Positions 35,485 through 45,925 of a stretch of DNA of 64,000 nucleotides are shown in pieces. Both the position numbers and the translations under genes were made by a program. The stretch comes from an uncultured Flavobacteriaceae bacterium (GTDB lineage Bacteria; Bacteroidota; Bacteroidia; Flavobacteriales; Flavobacteriaceae): assembly GCA_947500445.1 (NCBI GenBank), contig CANMSB010000002.1:1-64000 (forward strand), given 5' to 3'. Within the stretch, counting starts at the first letter, position 1. The number at the start of each line of letters is the position of its first letter. Under the pieces are notes generated by a model. It did no database searches. It saw nothing but the letters and a program-made list of their open reading frames with translations, and was not told where the DNA came from.

Positions 35485-37116
35485 ATGACAAGACCGATCC
35501 GCAAAAAAGTATTCATTTCCATTTTTGCACTATCCATTTTTTTTGCCGGTACTGGCTTTGTTAAAAGTGATTTCTTCGAAATCGCGAAACAGATCGAAAT
35601 ATTTACTACCCTGTTCAAGGAGTTGAACATGAACTATGTAGATGAGACCAATCCGGCCGCTTTAATGGATACCGCCATTAAAAACATGCTCGACGATCTG
35701 GACCCCTATACCAAGTTCCTGAACGAACAAGATGTGGAGGCCTATCGTATCAACAACGCAGGGGCTTACTCCGGTATCGGGGCAACGGTACGGTCCTATA
35801 AGGATAAGCTCGTCATCATAGAGCCCCATCAAGGCTACCCCGCGGACAAGGCTGGCTTAAAAGCGGGAGACGAGATCATAAAAATCGGCGATATCGTAGT
35901 GGCCGATTTTGAGGACAATGCCAGTGAGCTGCTAAAAGGAGCGAACAACACCACCCTTGAAGTAACGTACAGAAGGCAGGGGGAAACAAAAACGACAAAA
36001 ATTTCCAGGGCCGCTGTCGAGGTCGATGCGGTACCTTTTTACGAAATGGTAAACGCACAAACAGGATATATCGTACTATCAAAATTTAACGCAAAAGCTT
36101 CAAGTCAGACCAAAGAGGCATTGCTCGATCTAAAGGAAAAAGGCGCGCAAAAAATCGTTTTAGATCTTCGGGGAAATCCCGGAGGGCTGCTATCCGAAGC
36201 CATCAATGTTACCAACCTCTTTATTCCCAAAGGAGAATTGATCGTGACCACAAAAAGTAAGGTGAAAAAGTTCAATAGGGAATACAAGACCAAAAACAAG
36301 GCTGTTGATACTGAAATTCCATTGGTCGTTTTAGTGGACGGCTCCAGCGCATCGGCCAGCGAAATTGTTTCGGGCAGTCTGCAGGACTTAGATCGTGCGG
36401 TGGTCATGGGGGCCAGAAGTTTTGGAAAAGGCTTGGTACAACGCCCTATGAAGCTCACCTATGGCACCCAATTAAAAGTAACCATTAGCCGTTACTACAC
36501 CCCCTCTGGAAGGTGTATACAATCCTTGGATTACTGGAACCGCGATGCCGACGGAAAAGCGGTCAAAAACACCGCATTCAAAGATTTTAAAACACGTAAA
36601 GGTAGAAAGGTACAAGACGGAGGTGGTGTACTTCCCGATGTGGAAATCGCTTCGGTAAAAGCCAATGAACTGACCGTGGCCCTATTGAACAACAGTGTTA
36701 TCTTCGACTATGCCACTCAGTATTATTACCGCAATCAACTGAGCGATATCGGAAACTTTACATTTACCGATGCCGACTACAAAGCATTTAAGACCTATGT
36801 GTCCGACAGCGATTTTTCCTTTGAGACCAAAACCGAAAAAGCCCTAAAAAACGCGTTGACGGCAAAGGAAAAAGTCATTTTTAACGAAACCATCGAAAGT
36901 GATTTTGAAGCATTGCTCACCAATATCGAACAAAGCAAACTTTCGGCCTTGGGTACCTACCAACGCGAAATTCAAAAGAAATTGGAGGACGAAATCGTAA
37001 AACGCTATTTTTATCGGGAAGGGCTCTACCAATACTATCTTAAAAATGATGAGGCCATACTGGCCGCCACCGAACTTTTGGGCGACTCCTCCAAATACAA
37101 TGGCATACTGCAATAA
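35485..37116 (+). CDS. S41 family C-terminal processing peptidase
   Basis: Exported protease. From the ATG at 35485 (a TTG at 35443 also opens the frame) it has a signal/anchor (about 8-24). An N-terminal helical region follows, then a PDZ domain (about 85-165, YSGIGATVRSY, ADKAGLKAGDEIIKIGD). The peptidase core has the catalytic Ser in DGSSASASEIV and Lys in GARSFGKGLVQ. A long C-terminal helical extension follows. It cleaves periplasmic substrates at C-terminal tails. It is likely transcribed with rnpA. Confidence 0.92.
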   Translation: MTRPIRKKVFISIFALSIFFAGTGFVKSDFFEIAKQIEIFTTLFKELNMNYVDETNPAALMDTAIKNMLDDLDPYTKFLNEQDVEAYRINNAGAYSGIGATVRSYKDKLVIIEPHQGYPADKAGLKAGDEIIKIGDIVVADFEDNASELLKGANNTTLEVTYRRQGETKTTKISRAAVEVDAVPFYEMVNAQTGYIVLSKFNAKASSQTKEALLDLKEKGAQKIVLDLRGNPGGLLSEAINVTNLFIPKGELIVTTKSKVKKFNREYKTKNKAVDTEIPLVVLVDGSSASASEIVSGSLQDLDRAVVMGARSFGKGLVQRPMKLTYGTQLKVTISRYYTPSGRCIQSLDYWNRDADGKAVKNTAFKDFKTRKGRKVQDGGGVLPDVEIASVKANELTVALLNNSVIFDYATQYYYRNQLSDIGNFTFTDADYKAFKTYVSDSDFSFETKTEKALKNALTAKEKVIFNETIESDFEALLTNIEQSKLSALGTYQREIQKKLEDEIVKRYFYREGLYQYYLKNDEAILAATELLGDSSKYNGILQ

Positions 37117-37260
37117 GATTGTCTTTGTTTTGAGCTGCTTATAAAAGGAATTCGTTCGATACGGGTTGTCGTAAGGTATCCCTGGGAAAAAACGGTAGTA
37201 ATTTTGTTACCCATTGGGCGCCCTGGAGCGCTCAATTTCATTATGGTTTTATCGTGCTGC

Positions 37261-37437
37261 TTAAACCCGCTTTATGCATTGGAAAATCTATTACAGCTTC
37301 CTGCTACTTCAAAATATGGTGCTGCGCTACATTTTTAAATGTAACCATAGCGGTGCTATGCTTACATTCATAAAATATCATATTTTATCGCAGCTAAAAG
37401 CTTCATTACGACGTTCTAATGCATAATCCGGGTTAAA
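37261..37437 (-). repeat. MITE-like element, copy 2 (177 bp, inverted)
   Basis: Reverse-complement copy of the elements at 32866-33053 and 57061-57237, ending TTAAACCCG at the left and CGGGTTAAA at the right. It differs from copy 3 at about ten positions and has the short loop. It lies in the 400-base gap between the S41 peptidase and the sugar cluster, where no gene is visible. Confidence 0.82.
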
Positions 37438-37513
37438 CGTTTCAGTAATATCCTCCCCGCTTCTGACAAAATCCGATTTAGAATTTCCGTAACTTAGGTC
37501 TATATTGCTCAAC

Positions 37514-38551
37514 ATGAAAGGACCTGGCATTTTTTTAGCGCAATTCGCGGACGATATTCCGCCGTTCAATACCATTGCCGGGATGGCCAAATGGGCGTCC
37601 GATCTAGGGTATAAAGGGGTACAGATACCCACATGGGACACACGGCTTTTCGATTTGGAAACGGCCGCTTCCTCAAAAACATATTGCGACGATTACAATG
37701 GAATTTTGGCCGAAAACGGGCTTCAGGCCTGTGAACTGGCCTCTTACCTGCAGGGGCAGGTTTTGGCCATGCACCCTGCCTACCAAAAATTGTTTCAGGC
37801 ATTTTATCCAAAAGGCCTAAATGCAAAAGAGGCTATGGTATGGGCCACGGACCAACTTCAAAAAACCATAAGCGCCTCGGTACATTTCGGCACCGATAAT
37901 ATTTCCGTTATGTCCGGTGGCCTCGCTTGGCCCTATATTTATCCTTGGCCGCAGCGTTCGGCAGGCCTGGTAGATGATGCCTTTAAAGAACTGGCCAAAC
38001 GTTGGTTGCCCATCTTGGATATGGCACAAGAGCATCAAATTACGTTCGGTTACGAACTGCATCCGGGATCAGATCTATATGATGGCGCTACCTATCAACG
38101 CTTTTTAGAAGAAACCAATGGGCATCCCGCCGCTTGTTTGACCTATGATGCAAGTCACTTTTTATTGCAACAATTGGACTATATCGAATTTATCAAATAT
38201 TTCAAGGACCGTATCAAGGCCTTTCATGTAAAGGACGCCGAATTTCGACCCGATGGTATGACCGGTGTCTATGGCGGTTACCAAGATTGGAAAAAACGAG
38301 CGGGCCGTTTTCGATCTCTAGGGGACGGACAAGTAGATTTCAAACAGCTATTTACCCTTCTGACCGATGCCGGTTTTGATGGTTGGGCCATTATGGAATG
38401 GGAGTGTTGTATTAAAAGCTCCGACCAGGGGGCCTTGGAGGGAGCACCCTTCATTAAAGCGCATATGATCAAGGCTTCGGAAAGGTCCTTCGATGATTTT
38501 GCCAAAAGCGATACTAATACCGACCTGAACAAAACCATTCTGGGCATCTAA
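37514..38551 (+). CDS. Sugar phosphate isomerase/epimerase (TIM-barrel)
   Basis: Xylose-isomerase-like TIM barrel of 345 residues from the ATG at 37514 (TTG at 37505 is an artefact of extension). Metal and substrate residues are in FGYELHPGSDL, TYDASHFLLQQ, FHVKDAEF and AIMEWEC. Proteins of this type interconvert ketoses or act on inositol intermediates. It is the first gene of a plus-strand sugar cluster that continues with an oxidoreductase and an IlvD-like dehydratase. Confidence 0.88.
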   Translation: MKGPGIFLAQFADDIPPFNTIAGMAKWASDLGYKGVQIPTWDTRLFDLETAASSKTYCDDYNGILAENGLQACELASYLQGQVLAMHPAYQKLFQAFYPKGLNAKEAMVWATDQLQKTISASVHFGTDNISVMSGGLAWPYIYPWPQRSAGLVDDAFKELAKRWLPILDMAQEHQITFGYELHPGSDLYDGATYQRFLEETNGHPAACLTYDASHFLLQQLDYIEFIKYFKDRIKAFHVKDAEFRPDGMTGVYGGYQDWKKRAGRFRSLGDGQVDFKQLFTLLTDAGFDGWAIMEWECCIKSSDQGALEGAPFIKAHMIKASERSFDDFAKSDTNTDLNKTILGI

Positions 38552-38592
38552 CGATTCAACACAATACGAACCGGGCAAGCTCCGTAAAAGCA

Positions 38593-39726
38593 ATGAAAAA
38601 ATCCGTCAACATCGGCATAATAGGTTCTCAGTTTATGGGCAAGGCCCATAGCAACGGTTACTTGAAACTCCCCCATTTCTTTGAATTGGAAGGAAAACCG
38701 AACATGCATACCGCTTGTGGCAGAAATGGAACGGCCCTAGAAGCGTTTTCCAAAAAATACGGATGGCAACACCAAGAGACCGATTGGAAGCGAATGGTAC
38801 GGAACGATGCCATTGACCTTGTAGACGTATGCACGCCGAACAACCTCCACCGGCCCTGCGTTTTGGAAGCGGTAGCACATGGCAAACATGTGCTTTGCGA
38901 AAAACCCATGGCCATGAATTATGTGGAGGCCCTAGAAATGTACGAGGCCGCTGAAACTGCCGGGGTAGTACATATGATGATATTCAATTACCGGTTTGTC
39001 CCGGCATTGGCATTGGCCAAAAAACTTATCGAATCTGGAAAATTAGGGGCCATCCATCATTTTAACGCCGTCTATTATCAGGACTGGTTGGTGGATCCCA
39101 AGTTTCCCATGGTTTGGAGGCACGACGCCAAAACCACAGGTTCCGGCGCACATGGCGACATGAATGCGCACATCATTGATCTGGCACGTTTTCTGATCGG
39201 TGATTTTGAAGCCGTTACCGGGTTGCAGGAAGTTTTTGTAAAAGAGCGTCCCCTTCAAAACGGAAAGGGAACCGGTAAGGTTACGGCCGACGATACCACC
39301 CTTTTTATGGCGCGTTTTAAAAATGGAGCATTGGGGTCTTTCAATGCATCGCGTTTTGCCAATGGCTTCAAAAATCACTTAAGACTTGAAATTTTCGGTA
39401 GTGAAGGCAGTATTTGTTTTAATCTGGAGCGCCTGAACGAACTACAATATTTCAGTTCGTCCGATGACCCATCACTTCAAGGCTTTAAAACTATTTTGGT
39501 AACGGAAAACAGCCACCCCTATATCGACGCCTGGTGGCCTCCCGGCCATATTATCGGTTGGGAACATACCTTCGTACACCAGTTTGCACAACTGATCGAC
39601 GGCATTGCAAAAAAGGAACAAGTGGTCCCAAATTTTTACGATGGCCTCTGCTGCCAGGAAGTATTGGACGCGGTAACCCTTTCGGCCAAAAAAGAAGCAT
39701 GGATTTCAATAAACAACAATAAATAA
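38593..39726 (+). CDS. Gfo/Idh/MocA family NAD(P)-dependent oxidoreductase
   Basis: Dehydrogenase of 377 residues. The N-terminal Rossmann motif is IGIIGSQFMGKAHSNGY, followed by VDVCTPNNLHRP and the family motif EKPMAMN. The C-terminal part is the alpha/beta sugar-binding domain. It probably oxidizes a sugar or polyol carbon, such as C1 or C3, for entry into the catabolic pathway. It sits about 40 bases after the isomerase and 25 before the dehydratase, in the same transcript. Confidence 0.9.
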   Translation: MKKSVNIGIIGSQFMGKAHSNGYLKLPHFFELEGKPNMHTACGRNGTALEAFSKKYGWQHQETDWKRMVRNDAIDLVDVCTPNNLHRPCVLEAVAHGKHVLCEKPMAMNYVEALEMYEAAETAGVVHMMIFNYRFVPALALAKKLIESGKLGAIHHFNAVYYQDWLVDPKFPMVWRHDAKTTGSGAHGDMNAHIIDLARFLIGDFEAVTGLQEVFVKERPLQNGKGTGKVTADDTTLFMARFKNGALGSFNASRFANGFKNHLRLEIFGSEGSICFNLERLNELQYFSSSDDPSLQGFKTILVTENSHPYIDAWWPPGHIIGWEHTFVHQFAQLIDGIAKKEQVVPNFYDGLCCQEVLDAVTLSAKKEAWISINNNK

Positions 39727-39751
39727 CCAGTAGCATAAGAATAAACGACCT

Positions 39752-41443
39752 ATGAGCGAGATCAATAAATATAGTAAACATGTAACACAAAACGACGAAA
39801 GGCCCGGAGCACAATCCATGCTTCATGCGGCCGGACTTTCCACCGATGATCTTAAAAAAGCGCAGGTCGGTATTGTCAGTTGTGGTTGGGAGGGAAACCC
39901 GTGCAACATGCACCTCAACGCACTGGCCAAAGAAATGAAGCATAACGTGGTCGAAAACGACCTGGTGGGCCTAATCTATCACACCTCCGGGGTAAGTGAT
40001 GCCATTTCTATGGGGACCACTGGTATGCGCTTTTCACTGCCCTCGAGGGATATTATTGCGGACTCCGTGGAAATGGTTACCTCGGCGCAATGGTATGATG
40101 CCACTATCGCCGTAGTCGGTTGTGATAAAAATATGCCCGGTGCCCTAATGGGCATCAACCGGGTAAACCGTCCGGGGATTATCGTGTATGGCGGGACCAT
40201 AAAAAGTGGGTGCCATAATGATAAAAAGCTGGACATCACCTCTTCTTTCGAAGCGGTAGGGCAAAAAATGTCGGGTCAGATCACACCAGAGGAATTTAAA
40301 AATATCGTTCGCAATGCCTGTCCAGGTCCAGGTGCCTGTGGCGGTATGTATACCGCAAATACCATGGCATCGGCCATAGAGGGCTTGGGCATGAGCATGC
40401 CCTTTAACTCCTCGTTCCCGGCCGTAAGCCAACAAAAGGCCGATGAGGCCAATAACATTGGTGCCGCCATCAAGAATATTCTTGAAAAGGATATCAGACC
40501 AAAAGACATCCAAACCCGTGAGGCGTTCGAAAATGCACTTCGGTTGATCATCGTTTTGGGAGGATCTACCAATGCGGTCATTCATATGATCGCCCTGGCG
40601 AAATCGGTAGGCGTACCCTTGACCATGGACGATTTTCAACAAGCGAGCAATACCACACCATTGTTGTCGGACCTTAAGCCCAGCGGCCAGTTTGTAATGG
40701 AAGAGCTTAACGATGTCGGTGGTGTTCCAGGGGTAATGAAAATGATGCTGAAAGAAGGCCTGTTGCATGGTGACTGTATGACGGTTACCGGCAAAACCTT
40801 GGCAGAAAACCTTGGTGAGGTCGCGCACCTAGAAGAAGGACAAAAAGTTGTAATGCCACTGGACAAACCCCTTAAAAAGGAAGGACACCTGCAGATCCTC
40901 TATGGGAATCTGGCGAAAGAAGGGGCCGTAGCAAAAATTACGGGAAAAGAAGGGGAAATATTCGAAGGAACCGCCAATATCTTTGATTCGGAAGATGAGG
41001 CCAACTCCGCAATTCTTGATGGAAAGGTTTCAGCGGGAGATGTGGTCGTTATCCGGTATTGCGGACCAAAAGGAGGACCGGGAATGCCCGAAATGTTAAA
41101 GCCCACGGCGTCCATTATGGGAATGGGGCTCGGTAAAAAAGTGGCCCTTATTACCGACGGTAGGTTTTCCGGCGCCACACATGGTTTTGTTGTAGGCCAT
41201 GTTACTCCCGAAGCGCAGACCGGTGGTGCATTGGCGCTGATAAAAAATGGGGACATCATTAAAATTGATGGCGTTACCAACACCTTGGAGGTGAAACTGT
41301 CGGAAAACGAGCTGGCCCGGCGCCGGGCCGATTGGAAAGCACCAAAAATTAATGCCGAACATGGGCTTTTGCTCAAATATGCGCACTTTGTGGCCACTGC
41401 CTCCGAAGGATGCGTCACCGACGAACTGAACAAGGAACTGTAA
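39752..41443 (+). CDS. IlvD/Edd family dehydratase, probably a sugar-acid dehydratase
   Basis: Iron-sulfur dehydratase of 563 residues. Cluster and active-site motifs are [17 protein letters not shown] and [12 protein letters not shown], plus [11 protein letters not shown]. IlvD acts in branched-chain amino acid synthesis, and Edd-type relatives dehydrate aldonates. No other ilv genes are near, while isomerase, lactonase and dehydrogenase genes surround it. A role in aldonate dehydration is therefore favoured. A housekeeping IlvD role cannot be excluded from sequence alone. Confidence 0.85.
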   Translation: MSEINKYSKHVTQNDERPGAQSMLHAAGLSTDDLKKAQVGIVSCGWEGNPCNMHLNALAKEMKHNVVENDLVGLIYHTSGVSDAISMGTTGMRFSLPSRDIIADSVEMVTSAQWYDATIAVVGCDKNMPGALMGINRVNRPGIIVYGGTIKSGCHNDKKLDITSSFEAVGQKMSGQITPEEFKNIVRNACPGPGACGGMYTANTMASAIEGLGMSMPFNSSFPAVSQQKADEANNIGAAIKNILEKDIRPKDIQTREAFENALRLIIVLGGSTNAVIHMIALAKSVGVPLTMDDFQQASNTTPLLSDLKPSGQFVMEELNDVGGVPGVMKMMLKEGLLHGDCMTVTGKTLAENLGEVAHLEEGQKVVMPLDKPLKKEGHLQILYGNLAKEGAVAKITGKEGEIFEGTANIFDSEDEANSAILDGKVSAGDVVVIRYCGPKGGPGMPEMLKPTASIMGMGLGKKVALITDGRFSGATHGFVVGHVTPEAQTGGALALIKNGDIIKIDGVTNTLEVKLSENELARRRADWKAPKINAEHGLLLKYAHFVATASEGCVTDELNKEL

Positions 41444-41525
41444 GCATAGTGTTTGTGGCCAAAGCCATGCTTTGGAACCGCACAACGGTACAGAATCATT
41501 AAAGTACTTCAACTAAAAAAATAGT

Positions 41526-42344
41526 ATGATCGACAAAGAAAAACATGAATTTTTGAAAACCAAAGCGAACGATATCCGTAGGGAAATCGTAGCCATGGTG
41601 CACCGTGCGAACTCGGGCCATGTTGGCGGGAGCTTGGGTGCGGCCGATATCGTTACCGCGCTGTATTATCACGTCATGCGGCACGACCCGGACAAACCCG
41701 AGTGGGACGACCGCGATCGCTTTATCCTCTCCAAAGGACATTGTACACCGGTCATCTATGCCGCGCTGGCCGATTGTGGTTATTTTCCCAAAGAAGATCT
41801 TTTGGAGTTCCGTCGACCGGGATCCCATTTGCAAGGCCATCCCTATCAACCCAAGACCCCAGGTATCGACGCCAGTACGGGCACTTTGGGTATCGGTATC
41901 TCAACGGGTGTAGGTATGGCGCTCGGTGCAAAACTTAAAAAACAAGAGCACTACTACTATATTCTCTGTGGTGATGGTGAAATTCAAGAAGGGCAGGTTT
42001 GGGAAGCGGCCGCTTTTGCCAACAAGTACAAGTTGAACAATGTGATAGGCTTTGTCGATCGAAATTACCTGCAGACCGACGGGTATTCCGAAAAAGTAAT
42101 GCCGATGGACCCTTTGGCCCCAAAGTGGGAGAGTTTCGGATGGAAGGTATTTACCATTGACGGGCATGATTTTGAAGATATCATATCCACCATCGAAAAA
42201 GCAAAAAAAGAGGACCGCCCGGTAATGATCATCGCCAATACCACCAAAGGAAAAGGGGTGTCGTTCATGGAAGGCGAAGCCGAATGGCACGGTAAACCGC
42301 CGGCAAAAGAACATTTTGATAAAGCAATGTTAGAACTCAAGTAA
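41526..42344 (+). CDS. Transketolase, N-terminal subunit
   Basis: Thiamine diphosphate-binding half of a split transketolase, 272 residues. The ThDP motif is GDGEIQEGQVWEAAAFANKYKLNN. SSGHVGG-like NSGHVGGSLGAAD and SKGHCTPVIYA are also typical. The C-terminal half is encoded by the next gene, two bases on. Split transketolases in sugar clusters often serve a dedicated pathway rather than the pentose phosphate cycle. Confidence 0.9.
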   Translation: MIDKEKHEFLKTKANDIRREIVAMVHRANSGHVGGSLGAADIVTALYYHVMRHDPDKPEWDDRDRFILSKGHCTPVIYAALADCGYFPKEDLLEFRRPGSHLQGHPYQPKTPGIDASTGTLGIGISTGVGMALGAKLKKQEHYYYILCGDGEIQEGQVWEAAAFANKYKLNNVIGFVDRNYLQTDGYSEKVMPMDPLAPKWESFGWKVFTIDGHDFEDIISTIEKAKKEDRPVMIIANTTKGKGVSFMEGEAEWHGKPPAKEHFDKAMLELK

Positions 42345-42346
42345 CT

Positions 42347-43276
42347 ATGGAATACAAAGCAACAAAACAAGGCTATGCCGATGCGTTACGGGAATTGGGA
42401 CGTGAAAATGAGAACATATTGGTCATGGATGCCGATGTGGCCAAAGCGACCCTTACCGAACAATTTGAGGCCGAATTTCCAGATCGTTTTTTCAATTGTG
42501 GCGTACAGGAACAAAACATGTTATCGGCCGCGGCCGGACTGGCGTTGGAAGGTTTTATCCCCTTCGCCTCTACTTTTGGAGTATTTGCCACCTGTCGTGC
42601 AGGCGACCAAATGCGCAGCAGTATCGCCTATCCCAAACTGAACGTTAAAATCGGCGTTACCCATTGTGGAATAAGCGTTGGTGGGGATGGGGCATCGCAT
42701 CAATCCAACGAGGATATTGGTATGGCGCGCACTTTGCCCAACATGACCGTTATTGTCCCCGGTGACTACGAAGAATCACGTTTGGCCACCCATGCGGCCG
42801 CCAAAATGAAGGGCCCCGTATACCTCCGCTTTGGAAGGGACAAATACCCGGTCGTTTCCGAAATTCACGGCTCCTTTGAAATCGGAAAGGCCAAAACCAT
42901 TCGGGAAGGATCGGACCTCACTATTATAACGACCGGTATATTGGTAAACGAAGGCCTGCTTGCGGCAGCCGTTCTGTCCGAACAGGGCTACTCCGTACGT
43001 GTGGTACACATGCATACGATCAAACCCATCGATACCGATGCCATTTTAAAAGCGGCAAGGGAAACAAAAGGAATCGTTACGGCGGAAGAACACTCCATTT
43101 TGGGCGGTCTTGGCGAGGCGGTAGCGGCCATCGTATCCGAAAATCATCCTTGTCCCGTACAACGTGTCGGCGTAATGGACACCTTTGGAGAATCAGGGCA
43201 AAGCCAGGAATTGTTGGACATTTATGGGCTACGTGCACCGAATATTGTTGAAAAGGCCTTAAAAATACTACGCTAA
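42347..43276 (+). CDS. Transketolase, C-terminal subunit
   Basis: Partner of the previous gene, 309 residues, containing the pyrimidine-binding and C-terminal domains. MDADVAKATLTEQF and FNCGVQEQNM carry the Glu that activates ThDP; HSILGGLGEAVAAI is in the C-terminal fold. Its stop overlaps the ATG of the next gene by one base (TAATG), indicating coupling. Confidence 0.9.
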   Translation: MEYKATKQGYADALRELGRENENILVMDADVAKATLTEQFEAEFPDRFFNCGVQEQNMLSAAAGLALEGFIPFASTFGVFATCRAGDQMRSSIAYPKLNVKIGVTHCGISVGGDGASHQSNEDIGMARTLPNMTVIVPGDYEESRLATHAAAKMKGPVYLRFGRDKYPVVSEIHGSFEIGKAKTIREGSDLTIITTGILVNEGLLAAAVLSEQGYSVRVVHMHTIKPIDTDAILKAARETKGIVTAEEHSILGGLGEAVAAIVSENHPCPVQRVGVMDTFGESGQSQELLDIYGLRAPNIVEKALKILR

Positions 43277-44307
43277 TGGAAGCACTGGTCAAATATGACA
43301 AAGGGCCGGGCAATGTAAGGCTTCAGGAAATGCCCGAGCCTAAGGTCGAGAACGGCATGGTATTGTTGGAGGTCAATTCCTGTGGTATTTGCGGTACCGA
43401 CCTTCACGTATACCACGATACCTTTAAAAATTATCCTCCCGTTATTCTCGGACATGAGTTTTCGGGAAGGGTCGTTGACAAAGGGAACCATACGGATGGG
43501 ATAGCCCTAGGTCAACGTTATTCCGTATTGGGTGCGCTTACCGTTATTTGTAACGACTGTGAGTATTGCCACAGTGGCGAATTTATGTTCTGCAAGGCCA
43601 AACGCGGCATGGGACATGGGGTAAACGGGGCGTTTACCAAATACGTAGCGGCCCGGCCCGATCAATTATATGCCACCGCGGACCACGTAAGCGACGATGT
43701 TTCAGCGTTAGTGGAGCCTTTTGCCGTGGCCGTGCACGCGGTAGGGGAAATTGCCCATTTGCAGTTTGGCGATACCGTGCTTTTGTCGGGACCCGGACCG
43801 ATCGGGATGCTGTTGCTCAAAATGCTTTTGGCGCAAGGGATAAAAACGATTGTTGCCGGAACCAGTGAAGATGCCGACAAACTCGAAACGGCAAAAACAT
43901 GGGGCGCACATACCGTTGTTAAAGTAGATCAAGAAGATCTGCAGGCGATAGTGAGGGATGAAACCCAGGGAAAAGGGGTCGATATTGCCTTTGAAACGGC
44001 CGGCGCCGCGGCATCGGCGGCCAATTGTTTGCAAGCGATACGGCCTTTAGGGCAATATGTTCAAGTAGGACACTTTGGCAAGGACATCCGCATACCTTTT
44101 GATCTATCGGCCTTTCGGCAATTGACCATAAAAGGATCTGTTGGGTACACCAGGGCCACATGGGACCGTGCCATAGAAATCATAAACCAGGGAACCATAC
44201 GGTTGGAAGATGTCATCACGCACCGGATGCCCTTGACCGATTGGAAAAAAGGATTTGAACTTATGGAGCAAAAAAAGGCTTTGAAAATTCTCCTTAGCCC
44301 GCAGTAA
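43276..44307 (+). CDS. Zinc-dependent alcohol/polyol dehydrogenase (MDR family)
   Basis: Medium-chain dehydrogenase of 343 residues. The catalytic zinc site is CGICGTDLHVY with GHEFSGRV. The structural zinc site is CNDCEYCHSGEFMFC. The nucleotide motif GPGPIGML marks the Rossmann fold. It resembles sorbitol and threonine dehydrogenases. In this cluster it may oxidize a polyol to a ketose that feeds the split transketolase. Confidence 0.9.
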   Translation: MEALVKYDKGPGNVRLQEMPEPKVENGMVLLEVNSCGICGTDLHVYHDTFKNYPPVILGHEFSGRVVDKGNHTDGIALGQRYSVLGALTVICNDCEYCHSGEFMFCKAKRGMGHGVNGAFTKYVAARPDQLYATADHVSDDVSALVEPFAVAVHAVGEIAHLQFGDTVLLSGPGPIGMLLLKMLLAQGIKTIVAGTSEDADKLETAKTWGAHTVVKVDQEDLQAIVRDETQGKGVDIAFETAGAAASAANCLQAIRPLGQYVQVGHFGKDIRIPFDLSAFRQLTIKGSVGYTRATWDRAIEIINQGTIRLEDVITHRMPLTDWKKGFELMEQKKALKILLSPQ

Positions 44308-44404
44308 ACGATGTTTCCGGACTTGAACTTCTTTTTGAGAGGCGAAAATGCAATAAAAGCATCTTGAAATAGGGTGCCGGAACAACTACCGATTCCAATC
44401 GATT

Positions 44405-44842
44405 ATGGATGAAAGGACGCGTGCAACAAAAGACTGGAAACGCCATTGGAAATGGATACTTCCCGTAACGGTGTTTTGTTTGGTGTTGCTATATAGCCTT
44501 CCAAAGGGAATCGGGACCAACGTACTTCATATCGCTGCCGGTTATGCCGATAAGGAAGTATGTGACAAGGCCTTGGTTTTGGCAGATAAGAACACTAGGG
44601 TAAGGGAACAGCTGGGAGCCTTGGAACCCCTTGGTGCGCTTGCTATTTTTGAAGGCCATGTACGTTATTCAAAGGCGAAGGATTCCGTTTTTATGGCACT
44701 TACCATAAAAGGGGCCAAAGGAAAAGGAAAGTTGGACGTACTAGCGTACAAAATGGATACGTTATGGGCGCTTCAAAAAGTCGCCGTTCGTTTAAAAGAA
44801 CCGAAGTTTAGAAAAGAAACAATAAGCGTATTAGAAAAATAA
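44405..44842 (+). CDS. Coa1/Tim21-like membrane protein
   Basis: Protein of 145 residues with one N-terminal helix (about 15-31) and an extracytoplasmic domain that resembles the cytochrome oxidase assembly factor Coa1 family. The marks are VREQLGALEPLGALAIFEG, ALTIKGAKGKGKLDVLAY and LWALQKVAVRL. A role in respiratory complex assembly is known for family members in other organisms. Its presence within a sugar cluster is unexpected. It directly precedes a palindromic element at 44842. Confidence 0.7.
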   Translation: MDERTRATKDWKRHWKWILPVTVFCLVLLYSLPKGIGTNVLHIAAGYADKEVCDKALVLADKNTRVREQLGALEPLGALAIFEGHVRYSKAKDSVFMALTIKGAKGKGKLDVLAYKMDTLWALQKVAVRLKEPKFRKETISVLEK

Positions 44843-44949
44843 TACCATTTTTGCTTTAAAATTACACCAATAAAATGCCGTCATTTTTTGCTTGGACGAA
44901 AACGGAAAAGGGCCATTTTTGACGGGTAATTTTAAGGTAGAAATGGTAT
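44842..44949. repeat. 108-bp palindromic element with ATACC-type ends
   Basis: ATACCATTTTTGCTTTAAAA at the left pairs with TTTTAAGGTAGAAATGGTAT at the right, with two mismatches. The ends resemble those of the element at 48985-49168. It lacks the CATAGC core. It overlaps the stop of the Coa1-like gene by one base. Confidence 0.65.
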
Positions 44950-45037
44950 AAATGAGGCTTCTAGGAACACATCGACCCTGCCATGTGTCGGCAACCGGTG
45001 AACATTGAAGCGATCGTAAAGCGCGAAACCAATACAA

Positions 45038-45925
45038 ATGATGATAAAAGGTACGGCCGAACTATTGTTGGACACGAACGCTGTCTTAGGGGAGGGTCCT
45101 GTTTGGGACTGGAAAAAACAACAGCTTTTTTGGGTCGATATCGAGGGCACCAAACTGCATAGGTACGATCCGAAGGATGGGAAACATCGGTTCTGGGATT
45201 TTGAACAAATGATCGGTGCCGCGGTTCCCGATGAAAACGGCACATTTTTACTTGCTATGGAGTCCGGTTTGGCCACTTTTGACCCGGACAGCGGAAAGTT
45301 GGCCGAACTTCCCGTATTGCAAAATTCGAATACCGCAATGCGTTACAACGATGGTAAGGTAGATCCCCAGGGGCGTTTCTGGATCGGTAGCATGCACAAA
45401 CAGGTAGCACCCGAAACGGGAGCCTTCTATTGTGTTGACGCGGATTGGAACGTAAGCGAACAAATATCGAAAACGACCATTTCCAACGGTATGGCGTGGA
45501 CTTCCGACCAACGATGGTTCTACTATATCGATACGGCCAATTATGAAGTTTGGCGTTTTACCTTTCATCCCGAAACAGGGGATATTTCCAATAAAGAAGT
45601 CGCGTTTTCAGTACCAAAATCCTATGGCGGACCGGACGGGATGTGCATCGATTCGGACGACATGCTGTGGATCGCGCACTGGGGCGGGCACTGTGTTCGT
45701 CGGTGGGACCCCAATACAGGCTCCGTTTTGGAACAGGTAACGGTCCCAGCGCCCCACGTTACTTCCTGTTGTTTTGGTGGGGAGCACTTGGATACACTGT
45801 ACATTACCACCGCAAAAAGTGGGTTGGACGATACGCAACGTACTGCCTATCCAAAAAGTGGCGGACTCTTTACATACGTTCCCAAAACGGGAGGGACTCC
45901 TATCCATTATTTTAAAAAAAGTTAA
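45038..45925 (+). CDS. SMP-30/gluconolactonase family lactonase (cytoplasmic)
   Basis: Six-bladed propeller of 295 residues without a signal peptide. Metal-binding Glu is in LLLDTNAVLGEGPVW, Asn in YNDGKVDPQGRFW and NGMAWTSDQ, and Asp in GGPDGMCIDSDD. It would hydrolyse the lactone made by a sugar dehydrogenase to the aldonate that the IlvD-like enzyme uses. Its stop overlaps the start of the SDR gene by one base. Confidence 0.9.
   Translation: MMIKGTAELLLDTNAVLGEGPVWDWKKQQLFWVDIEGTKLHRYDPKDGKHRFWDFEQMIGAAVPDENGTFLLAMESGLATFDPDSGKLAELPVLQNSNTAMRYNDGKVDPQGRFWIGSMHKQVAPETGAFYCVDADWNVSEQISKTTISNGMAWTSDQRWFYYIDTANYEVWRFTFHPETGDISNKEVAFSVPKSYGGPDGMCIDSDDMLWIAHWGGHCVRRWDPNTGSVLEQVTVPAPHVTSCCFGGEHLDTLYITTAKSGLDDTQRTAYPKSGGLFTYVPKTGGTPIHYFKKS

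Noticed and set aside
41526-43276. Sulfoquinovose transketolase pathway
   Set aside because: Split transketolase alone suggested it, but no sulfosugar-specific enzymes, kinase or sulfonate exporter were seen nearby.
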